Assembly: GCA_947632625.1 (NCBI GenBank)
Contig: CANRPZ010000037.1
Coordinates: 1 to 11,299 of the forward strand
DNA from: an uncultured Bacilli bacterium
GTDB lineage: Bacteria; Bacillota_I; Bacilli_A; RF39; UBA660
Direction: 5' to 3'
DNA: 11,299 nucleotides
Shown: piece after piece, positions 1 to 5,145 of the stretch
How positions within the stretch are numbered: the first letter of the stretch is position 1
Layout: each line of letters begins with the position of its first letter
Translations under genes and position numbers: made by a program
Notes under the pieces: model-generated
What the model was told of the DNA's origin: nothing
The model's database searches: none
The model's input: the letters and a program-made list of their open reading frames with translations, nothing else

Positions 1-28
1 TATCTTTAGCTTCTTGGGTTTCGTCTTT

Positions 29-94
29 CTACTTTCTAACAACCCCCCCCCCGAAGCTAGTTTCGGTTGGGAGGATTTTATTTCTTTTCTTCAT
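29..94 (-). CDS. Unrecognised short ORF interrupted at a G10 tract; start of a possibly longer gene running off the left edge
   Basis: I do not recognise this product. A near-consensus promoter, an AGGAGG ribosome binding site at 105-110 and an ATG at 92-94 (10-nt spacing) show that a translated gene begins here. As written, the frame gives 21 residues, begins MKKRNKILPTETSF, then has three Gly from the G-run, and stops with TAG at 29-31. If the G-run had nine bases instead of ten, the frame would continue as three Gly followed by LLESRKTKPKKLKI and be open to base 1. With eleven G it would stop almost at once. It may be a phase-variable gene, a gene needing slippage or frameshifting, a leader peptide, or a gene broken by a homopolymer error. 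The N-terminus is basic, with no signal peptide visible. I am confident in the start signals and not in the product. Confidence 0.45.
   Translation of the reverse strand: MKKRNKILPTETSFGGGVVRK
43..52 (-). repeat. Homopolymer run of ten G (coding sense)
   Basis: Ten consecutive C on the plus strand, so ten G in the sense of the short ORF, from codon 15 onward. It is the longest G/C homopolymer in a window dominated by A and T. A change of one base alters whether the frame stops at 29-31 or stays open. Such runs are classical slippage sites in contingency genes, and are also a known source of sequencing and assembly length errors. Confidence 0.9.
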
Positions 95-109
95 AATTCT
101 TTTTCCTCC
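54..109 (-). promoter_or_regulatory. Candidate mutually exclusive RNA pairings around the RBS of the edge ORF
   Basis: In the minus-strand transcript the ribosome binding site GGAGGA (104-109) is perfectly complementary to UCCUCC inside the ORF (70-75), with a loop of 28 nt. The overlapping CCUCCC (69-74) can instead pair with six bases of the G10 run (43-52), extending a local hairpin in which CCGAA (63-67) pairs with UUCGG (ending at the start of the G-run). The two foldings use the same bases, so one would hide the ribosome binding site and the other would free it. The complementarity is seen in the sequence; a regulatory role is inference. Confidence 0.35.
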
Positions 110-121
110 TATATTAATCTC

Positions 122-150
122 ATTATACTAAAAGCGAATATTTTTTTCAA
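122..150 (-). promoter_or_regulatory. Sigma-A type promoter of the left-edge ORF
   Basis: On the minus strand, -35 TTGAAA (145-150) is followed by a 17-nt spacer and a perfect -10 TATAAT (122-127). The start of transcription is expected near 115, about 20 nt before the ATG at 94, with AGGAGG in between. It is one of the best promoters in the window, so the short frame behind it is probably transcribed. Confidence 0.85.
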
Positions 151-153
151 TCA

Positions 154-182
154 AAATAAAAGCAAATTCAGAATATGAACTT
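154..182 (-). terminator. Weak candidate terminator of the surface-protein gene
   Basis: Just after the TAG of the surface-protein gene (188-190), the minus strand can form a 7-bp stem AAGTTCA/TGAATTT (one G-U pair, 5-nt loop), followed by GCTTTTATTTT. The stem is AT-rich and weak but is placed correctly, directly before the next promoter. Confidence 0.4.
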
Positions 183-187
183 ACTTT

Positions 188-1630
188 CTAATCTTTTATT
201 TTTCTTCTAATCGCTATAAATAAAATTACGGCGAATATTGAAAGTCCTATTAATATTTTTACTAAAGTTGATTTCTCTATTTTTGTATGAATAAATGGTA
301 TTTCAATTTTTTCTTCCTCTTTTGTTACATTCTCATCTTGTTCTTTTTCTTCTTTTTTATTTGAAGATGTTTTATTTTCTTCCGCTTGTGGTTTTGTAGT
401 TTCTGTTTCTATATTTCCTTCCGTATCAACGTAATTATCTTCTTCTATTTGAATTCCATTTTTATTTTCAGTCGGAGCGTTTTGTGATGTTGTAGAAGAG
501 TTTGTATTGATACTTTGATTAGAATTCGTATTCTTATTAGTACTACTATTCGTGTTAGTGTTAGAGTTAGAATTAGAATTAGAATTAGAATTTGTATTAC
601 TACTTGTAGTATTTTGTTGAACAGCAATTGCATTATCATTTAGTATATGAAATAAATACATTGCTTTATTTTTTCCATCCTCTGCTGTAATTGTTAACTT
701 ACAAATATCAGATTTACTACTACATGTATTACTAGTCATTTTGGTTTTATTACTATTAATTTCAAAAGTAAAATAAATATTTTTAGCATTTTTGTCAGGT
801 TTAATTGTATATTCATAAGTTGTTCTTTTAAATGATTGTGTTAAAGTTCCACCATGAACAACTAAATTGGTAATTGTGGCATCACTTGATAAGGTATTAG
901 CTAAATTTTCTTTATTTTTTCTTGTAACCGTTATAGTGTATGTTTTTTTGTTACCAGCTTCTGCTTGTACAACAATTTTACAAGTATTTAATCCGACTTT
1001 TAATGAACAAGTATTACCACTTATTATTTTGGCTTTTGTACTATTTAAAGTAGCGGCAAAAGTTACGCTCGTAACATTATTTTCTACAGTTGCACTATAA
1101 AGTTCTAAATTGCTATCAAATTGTGGAGATAAATTTCCACTACTAATACTTAAACTTTTTAGTGTTGCATCTTTGCTTATATTACAGGTCTTATTAAAAG
1201 TTTCTCTAGAAACAATTTTATAATTTTCTCCAAATAAATTACCATAAGAATCACTTTGACATTGATTTAAGCCATATTTTAAATTTTTAACCTCATAATG
1301 ACTACTTTGCGTTAAGGTAACCTCAAAAGTTGCAATAGTATAATTTCCTGAACTTTCACCATCATGATAAAAATAAAAATGATTATTATTCTTGGTTGCA
1401 TTTTTCCATCCTGATGACATCGTTATATTTGTTATTGTTGCATTCGGTGATACGATATCTCCAGAAATGTAATTTAGTTTTACATCTTCTACGGTCAAAG
1501 TAAATGTATAAACGTTTACGTCCTTTTTTACTGGATCATTAAAATTTATTTCTCCCGCGAAAACAAAACTTGGCATTAGAATAATAACCATTACCATAAT
1601 AGTAAATAAAAAATTTTTAACCTTTTTCAT
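188..1630 (-). CDS. Secreted, membrane-anchored surface protein with two cadherin-like beta-sandwich repeats
   Basis: The 480-residue product has a signal peptide (basic MKKVK, hydrophobic core 8-24, likely cleavage after VFA at 25). Residues about 27-150 form a beta-rich domain resembling cohesin-like N-terminal modules. Two repeats follow at about 153-237 and 249-330; their DATLKSL/DATITNL starts, Y-x-TV/Y-TI strands and AEAGNKKTYTITV-like ends fit the bacterial cadherin-like beta-sandwich family (Pfam PF12733). Each repeat has an NTC hairpin with a second cysteine (C208/C217, C303/C310). Residues about 340-392 are an Asn/Ser/Thr stalk and 393-445 are acidic/Lys-rich. A C-terminal membrane helix (about 456-474) ends in RRKIKD. 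There is no LPXTG motif, so anchoring is by the helix. The RBS AAGGGAG overlaps the gpmI stop 13 nt upstream, implying co-transcription. The ligand and exact role are unknown; adhesion or envelope function is likely. Confidence 0.85.
   Translation of the reverse strand: MKKVKNFLFTIMVMVIILMPSFVFAGEINFNDPVKKDVNVYTFTLTVEDVKLNYISGDIVSPNATITNITMSSGWKNATKNNNHFYFYHDGESSGNYTIATFEVTLTQSSHYEVKNLKYGLNQCQSDSYGNLFGENYKIVSRETFNKTCNISKDATLKSLSISSGNLSPQFDSNLELYSATVENNVTSVTFAATLNSTKAKIISGNTCSLKVGLNTCKIVVQAEAGNKKTYTITVTRKNKENLANTLSSDATITNLVVHGGTLTQSFKRTTYEYTIKPDKNAKNIYFTFEINSNKTKMTSNTCSSKSDICKLTITAEDGKNKAMYLFHILNDNAIAVQQNTTSSNTNSNSNSNSNSNTNTNSSTNKNTNSNQSINTNSSTTSQNAPTENKNGIQIEEDNYVDTEGNIETETTKPQAEENKTSSNKKEEKEQDENVTKEEEKIEIPFIHTKIEKSTLVKILIGLSIFAVILFIAIRRKIKD
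555..590 (-). repeat. Tandem hexamer repeat encoding Asn-Ser/Asn-Thr dipeptides
   Basis: Six contiguous 6-bp units (plus strand ttagtg, ttagag, then four exact ttagaa) encode the Asn-Ser run of the surface-protein stalk at about residues 347-358. Because the unit is a multiple of three, gain or loss of copies would change stalk length without breaking the frame. Confidence 0.8.
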
Positions 1631-1643
1631 AACAAAATCTCCC

Positions 1644-3149
1644 TTATTTTATTAATAAACTATTCGTATCTTTCATCTCTTTTGGCCTTGCAATATCCAT
1701 ATAATCAAGGATTGTCGGCGCAATGTTTGTCAAATCTCCCTCTTCTTTTAATTGGATAGATTCATCTGTAATAATAAATGGCACTTTTGCTAAAGTGTGC
1801 GTTGTTATTTTATTGTTTTCACTATCCAACATTTTATCAGCGTTTCCATGATCTGCTGTAACTATTACCTTATAAAAATTGTTTGAAGCTTCTTCAATAA
1901 GTTTTCCTAAACAAATATCCACCGTCATTATGGCTTTTACCGTAGCATCAAAGTTACCAGTGTGTCCAACCATATCAGGGTTAGCGAAATTTACTAGGAT
2001 AAAATCAATATCTTTTTCCATGCAAGCTACCGCTTTTTTCGTAATTTCTACAGCACTCATTCTAGGATCTAAGTCATAAGTTTTTACTTTTAAAGATGGA
2101 ATTAATATTTTGGTACAATTTTCAATATTTCCATTGTATTGTCCATCAAAAAAGTATGTTACATGAGCATATTTTTCTGTCTCTGCAATTCTAGCTTGAG
2201 ATAATCCTAAATTAGATAAGTAAATACCTAAAGGATTACTGACTATATTTTCTTCTAAAAACGATATGGTTTTTATATTCTTATCGATAGGAACAAAAGA
2301 ATATACATCTAATTCGTTATAACTTATAACTTGAAAATTATTATAAGCTTTATTTGTAAAACAATCAAGTATTTGTTTTGCACGATCTGTACGATAATTC
2401 ATCCAAATAATTGTATCAGCGTCTTTAATTAAGCCATTTTCATTGATTAATAAAGGGGGTAAAAATTCATCTGTAATATTTTGTTTATAACAATTATTTA
2501 AGGCACTTTCAATATTTTTAATTCCGGTTCCTCTTCCTTTAGCTACTAAATCGTAATAAATTTTGGTTCGATCTAATTTTTGGTCTCGATCCATAGCATA
2601 GTAACGTCCACAAATAGTCGAAATCGATCCAACTTTTTTTTCTTGTATTTTGTCCTCTAATTGTTTTATAAATTCATAAGCTTGAGTTGTTTTAGTATCT
2701 CTACCATCGGTAATGATATGAAAATAAATATTTTTTATACCATCTTGTACTAAATGCTCATAAAGTTTTAAAAAATGATTCATATCCGAATGAACACAAC
2801 CATTACTAAAAAGCCCCATTATATGAATAGCTTTTGGAGAATTTAAATGTTTTTTTAATAAGTTTTGGTAATTTTCATTTTCTTTAAGATGGTTATCTAA
2901 TAAATCATGAATTCGATCGATATTTTGGAAAAGTTTTCGTCCTGCTCCAATTGTCATGTGTCCAACCTCACTATTACCAAATTGTCCTTTTAAAAGTCCA
3001 ATTGGTTCTTCGGAAGCCCAAAGAAGAGAGTGAGGATATTGATTCCAAAGTTTTTGAAAATTTTTAGGATCTGCTTCTATAATCGCATTGCCATGTTTTT
3101 CTTCTCTATAACCAAAGCCATCTAATATAATTGTCAATATTTTTTTCAT
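1644..3149 (-). CDS. gpmI: 2,3-bisphosphoglycerate-independent phosphoglycerate mutase
   Basis: This cytoplasmic glycolytic enzyme interconverts 3- and 2-phosphoglycerate through a phosphoserine and two metal ions, usually Mn2+. The 501 residues are slightly under the usual 505-515. The expected active-site residues are all present: D10, catalytic S60 in GNSEVGH, D392 and H396 in NPDMVGH, D433 and H434 in TADHGN, and H451 in TTHT. Substrate contacts also match: H120, R150-D151, R182, R188, R253, R256 and K326. The order is split phosphatase domain, phosphotransferase insert (about 75-300), then the rest of the phosphatase domain. One oddity is the usual FFNGG after HVT, which here reads FFDGQ (333-337). 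The ATG has GGTGAT upstream and a near-perfect promoter only 19 nt from it. The surface-protein gene follows 13 nt downstream. Confidence 0.97.
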   Translation of the reverse strand: MKKILTIILDGFGYREEKHGNAIIEADPKNFQKLWNQYPHSLLWASEEPIGLLKGQFGNSEVGHMTIGAGRKLFQNIDRIHDLLDNHLKENENYQNLLKKHLNSPKAIHIMGLFSNGCVHSDMNHFLKLYEHLVQDGIKNIYFHIITDGRDTKTTQAYEFIKQLEDKIQEKKVGSISTICGRYYAMDRDQKLDRTKIYYDLVAKGRGTGIKNIESALNNCYKQNITDEFLPPLLINENGLIKDADTIIWMNYRTDRAKQILDCFTNKAYNNFQVISYNELDVYSFVPIDKNIKTISFLEENIVSNPLGIYLSNLGLSQARIAETEKYAHVTYFFDGQYNGNIENCTKILIPSLKVKTYDLDPRMSAVEITKKAVACMEKDIDFILVNFANPDMVGHTGNFDATVKAIMTVDICLGKLIEEASNNFYKVIVTADHGNADKMLDSENNKITTHTLAKVPFIITDESIQLKEEGDLTNIAPTILDYMDIARPKEMKDTNSLLIK

Positions 3150-3167
3150 ATCATCACCATTTCTCTT

Positions 3168-3196
3168 ATTATACTCTTTGTCTTTATAAATCTCAA
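3168..3196 (-). promoter_or_regulatory. Sigma-A type promoter of gpmI
   Basis: -35 TTGAGA (3191-3196), 17-nt spacer, perfect -10 TATAAT (3168-3173) on the minus strand. Transcription should start near 3161, leaving about 12 nt before the ATG, which is almost entirely the ribosome binding site GGTGATGAT. The -35 box starts only 9 nt past the stop codon of the preceding gene. Confidence 0.85.
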
Positions 3197-3205
3197 ATAT
3201 TTCTT

Positions 3206-3562
3206 CTATTCTTTATAACCTTTGGTTTTATAATTAGGGCATTTGATATAGGCTTTGTATTCAAAAGCAATATCTTTTTTAATAATTACTGCATAGCCAT
3301 CACATTTTTCTCCATTTATTTCTAATGCATCTAGATAGCCATTTTCGATTAGAATAGTTGCATTCGTTTTTAAAGATTCATTTTGATCTGGGTATAAAAA
3401 CTTGGCATCGATATAACGTTTTTCGGCGGTTTCTAATTTCTCTTCTAATTCTTTATAAACGACAGTTTTCTTTTTATATAAAAAACCAAAAGCCGTCAGA
3501 AAAGCAAATAAACCTATGACGATAATTGCCCAAAGGGCATACATTTTTTTTATTTTATTCAT
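3206..3562 (-). CDS. Small single-pass membrane protein with an outer Cys-pair domain; function unknown
   Basis: The function is not recognised. The 118-residue product starts with a short basic stretch and one membrane helix (about 9-29), then KKK as a boundary, a charged helical segment (about 34-52, E/K-rich, possibly coiled coil) and a compact domain to the end. That domain carries C87-D-G-Y and Y-x-A-Y-I-K-C108 followed by Y-K-T-K-G-Y, a pattern I associate from memory with exported domains in uncultured Firmicutes; C87 and C108 could form a disulfide. It lacks the G-F-T-L-x-E signature of type IV pilins, though the general layout (N-terminal helix, small outer domain) is similar. RBS AGGTGAG lies 5 nt before the ATG. 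No clear promoter of its own is visible; a large inverted repeat lies just upstream. Confidence 0.75.
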   Translation of the reverse strand: MNKIKKMYALWAIIVIGLFAFLTAFGFLYKKKTVVYKELEEKLETAEKRYIDAKFLYPDQNESLKTNATILIENGYLDALEINGEKCDGYAVIIKKDIAFEYKAYIKCPNYKTKGYKE

Positions 3563-3594
3563 TACAACTCACCTATTTTATTTTTATTTATATA

Positions 3595-3629
3595 ATAAGT
3601 AGTGCAATTGTTTTAATTGCACTACTTAT
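3595..3629. repeat. Perfect 15-bp inverted repeat with 5-nt loop
   Basis: ATAAGTAGTGCAATT (3595-3609), loop GTTTT (3610-3614), exact reverse complement at 3615-3629. It lies between two small membrane-protein genes, 20 nt after the upstream stop codon and 32 nt before the downstream ATG. No U-tract follows it in either orientation: the plus side runs into CAAAAAA and the minus side into TATATAAATAAAAA. It is therefore not a standard intrinsic terminator. An A6-GCA-T6 palindrome (3631-3645) flanks it. Options are an RNA processing or stabilising hairpin, an imperfect terminator, or a protein-binding operator. Confidence 0.85.
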
Positions 3630-3649
3630 CAAAAAAGCATTTTTTCTAA

Positions 3650-3913
3650 TTAATCACATTGTCTTTCTTGGATAAAGAATGGTCCAAATTCAGTGGCTTT
3701 TAAACAAGTACGATTATAAAATATCGTTTTATAACCAAAGCCATAGCAAATTGTGTTTGAGCCATCTTCATATTCTTTAATTTGTTCAGATAAGCAAACA
3801 GTTGGTCTACCACCATTTTTTACTTTAAAATAATCAACGAATACCATGACAATCCATAACAAAATTAATATTAATACTACTACTTTTAAAATAGTAAAAA
3901 ATGTTTTTTTCAT
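3650..3913 (-). CDS. Small single-pass membrane protein with four-cysteine outer domain; function unknown
   Basis: The function is not recognised. I place the start at the ATG at 3911-3913 because AGGTGA lies 5 nt before it; a GTG three codons upstream would fall inside that ribosome binding site. The 87-residue product has one membrane helix (about 7-28) after a short Lys start, so the C-terminal 58 residues are probably outside the cell. They hold four cysteines (C40, C56, C70, C86), enough for two disulfides, and motifs GGRPTVC, CYGFGYKTIFYN and EFGPFF. This GLGYK-x-I/FGPW-like pattern recalls, from memory, a widespread family of small Firmicutes membrane proteins of unknown role. The gene has its own strong promoter; the transcript is predicted to begin at the ribosome binding site itself. 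It is followed by a long inverted repeat and another small membrane-protein gene. Confidence 0.75.
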   Translation of the reverse strand: MKKTFFTILKVVVLILILLWIVMVFVDYFKVKNGGRPTVCLSEQIKEYEDGSNTICYGFGYKTIFYNRTCLKATEFGPFFIQERQCD

Positions 3914-3930
3914 AATCCTCACCTATTTTC

Positions 3931-3959
3931 ATTATATAAAATCATACTTTAAAATTCAA
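3931..3959 (-). promoter_or_regulatory. Sigma-A type promoter of the four-cysteine membrane protein gene
   Basis: -35 TTGAAT (3954-3959), 17-nt spacer, perfect -10 TATAAT (3931-3936) on the minus strand. The predicted start near 3924 gives a leader of about 11 nt beginning AGGTGAGG, directly before the ATG at 3913. Confidence 0.85.
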
Positions 3960-3966
3960 GAAATTT

Positions 3967-4728
3967 TTATTCTATATTTGGTGTTTTTCTTTTTTGGATT
4001 TGATAACTGATTGCCATGGATACTTTCCAAGGGACAAAACGATTTAAAAATAAGCCAAGTCTTACAAAAAAACCAGGGACAATAATTAATTTCGTTTTAA
4101 ACATTTTATCAATACCATATTTTGCTACTTTTTCGCTAGGCATTTCTTTAATGCTAAATGTTCCTTTGGCTACTTTATTAAATTCTGTAGAGACAGGTCC
4201 TGGACACAAAGCACTTATATGAACATGACTTTTTTGATGCTTTAGTTCCTCATATATTCCCATTGTAAGTTTTGTAATATAGTTTTTAGTAGCGTAATAG
4301 GTATTTAGTCTAGGACCTACTAAAAAACCAGCACTAGAGCAGACATTTAGTATATAACCAGAATCTTTTTTCATAAAATCAATTAAGAAAAGTTTCGTTA
4401 AGATATGATAGGTTTTAATGTTTAAATCAATCATTTCTAATTCTCGTTCTAAACTTGTTTTGTTAAACATGCCAAATAAACCAAAGCCAGCGTTATTAAT
4501 TAGGATATCAATATTTTTATCTTTTACTTTTTCATATAGTTTAAAAACATTTTGTTCTACTTGTAAATCCATGGTTATTATTTCAACTGAAACAGGTACC
4601 TCTTTTTTTATTTCTAAAAGTCTTTCTTTTCGGCGAGCTACAAGTATTAAGTCAATACCTAATTTGGCTAAATAACGAGCCATATCTCTTCCAATTCCAC
4701 TACTTGCTCCCGTAATAAGTGCTTTCAT
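3967..4728 (-). CDS. Short-chain dehydrogenase/reductase, classical type, likely NADP(H)-dependent
   Basis: The 253-residue length fits a classical SDR oxidoreductase. The Rossmann nucleotide site TGASSGIG is at 6-13. Arg32-Arg33, after the second strand (VARRKERL), suggest preference for NADP(H). D54-L55 contacts adenine in family members. NNAG is at 78-81. The catalytic set is Ser131/Ser132, Tyr144 and Lys148 (Y-x-x-x-K), with Asn at about 103. C-P-G-P-V (175-179) follows the active site. A C-terminal tail (about 212-253) with hydrophobic stretches resembles the DltE/YqjQ-like group, which can associate with the membrane; that is inference. The substrate cannot be told from sequence. The ATG has GGTGA 7 nt upstream and an extended -10 just after the rplQ terminator, so it is transcribed separately from the ribosomal operon. 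No clear terminator follows. Confidence 0.9.
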   Translation of the reverse strand: MKALITGASSGIGRDMARYLAKLGIDLILVARRKERLLEIKKEVPVSVEIITMDLQVEQNVFKLYEKVKDKNIDILINNAGFGLFGMFNKTSLERELEMIDLNIKTYHILTKLFLIDFMKKDSGYILNVCSSAGFLVGPRLNTYYATKNYITKLTMGIYEELKHQKSHVHISALCPGPVSTEFNKVAKGTFSIKEMPSEKVAKYGIDKMFKTKLIIVPGFFVRLGLFLNRFVPWKVSMAISYQIQKRKTPNIE

Positions 4729-4756
4729 AGTTTCACCATTCCCTTTCTTTTTATTT

Positions 4757-4767
4757 ATTATACCAAA
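4757..4767 (-). promoter_or_regulatory. Extended -10 promoter of the SDR gene
   Basis: On the minus strand TTTGG precedes a perfect TATAAT (4757-4762), giving a TGn extended -10. No recognisable -35 lies 16-18 nt upstream, where the T-tract and stem of the rplQ terminator occur. The expected leader is about 22 nt. Confidence 0.65.
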
Positions 4768-4773
4768 GGATAG

Positions 4774-4802
4774 AAAAAAAATTAGTCTATTGCTAAACTA
4801 AT
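4774..4802 (-). terminator. Intrinsic terminator of the ribosomal/alpha operon, overlapping the end of rplQ
   Basis: ATTAGTTTA (4794-4802) pairs with TAGACTAAT (4781-4789) as a 9-bp stem with one G-U pair around a GCAA tetraloop, followed by eight T on the minus strand. The left arm contains the last codons and most of the TAG stop of rplQ, so there is almost no 3' untranslated region before the hairpin. This closes the long ribosomal unit. Confidence 0.9.
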
Positions 4803-5134
4803 TCTAATCTTACTTGTAAAGCATCGTCGCCGATTCTTTCTTTTAATTTAATAATTCTTGTATAACCACCATTACGGCTTTCATAACGTTTTGCAAGTTC
4901 ATTAAATACTTTGTCTACACAATCTTTATTGTTATAAACAAAAGCAAGCGCTTTTCTACGAGACACAAGTGTACCGCGTTTTCCATAAGTAATCATTTTA
5001 TCTACAAATTTTTTTACCTCTTTGGCTTTTGCTTCTGTTGTTACAATTCCTTCGTTCATAATTACATCAACAGTAAGTCCAGCAAATACGCTGTGTCTTT
5101 GTCTTGTCTCTCTCCCAATTTTTCTATATGCCAT
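4793..5134 (-). CDS. rplQ: 50S ribosomal protein L17
   Basis: L17 (bL17) is a bacteria-specific large-subunit protein near the exit-tunnel surface. The 113 residues are close to the 116-128 usual in Bacillota. The typical N-terminus MAYRKIGRE-RQRHS is intact, where most bacteria have M-x-Y-R-K-L-x-R-x-x-x-R. A central region with MITYGKRG and SRRKAL follows, and the end GGYTRIIKLKERIGDDA...LELV is characteristic. AGGAGG overlaps the rpoA stop, and rpoA ends 11 nt upstream, the standard alpha-operon order. It is the last gene of the unit; its stop lies inside the terminator stem. Confidence 0.97.
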   Translation of the reverse strand: MAYRKIGRETRQRHSVFAGLTVDVIMNEGIVTTEAKAKEVKKFVDKMITYGKRGTLVSRRKALAFVYNNKDCVDKVFNELAKRYESRNGGYTRIIKLKERIGDDALQVRLELV

Positions 5135-5145
5135 ACTAATCCTCC

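Noticed and set aside
43..75. The G-tract hairpin as an intrinsic terminator
   Set aside because: The bases that follow on the minus strand (TTGTTAGAAAG) are not a U-tract, and the structure lies inside a translated start region.
288..360. Sortase signal LPXTG in the surface protein
   Set aside because: The region before the C-terminal helix reads IPFIHTK; no LPXTG or close variant is present, and LPTET in the edge ORF is not followed by a membrane helix.
445..639. Minus-strand frame of 64 residues rich in Leu/Ile
   Set aside because: It is an out-of-frame reading of the Asn/Ser hexamer repeat inside the surface-protein gene.
3206..3562. Type IV pilin or pseudopilin
   Set aside because: The layout is similar, but the N-terminus lacks the prepilin peptidase site and conserved Glu at mature position 5, and no pilus genes are nearby.
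3914..3922. GTG start three codons upstream for the four-cysteine protein
   Set aside because: This GTG lies within the AGGTGA ribosome binding site that serves the ATG at 3911-3913 and would start nearly at the predicted transcript end.
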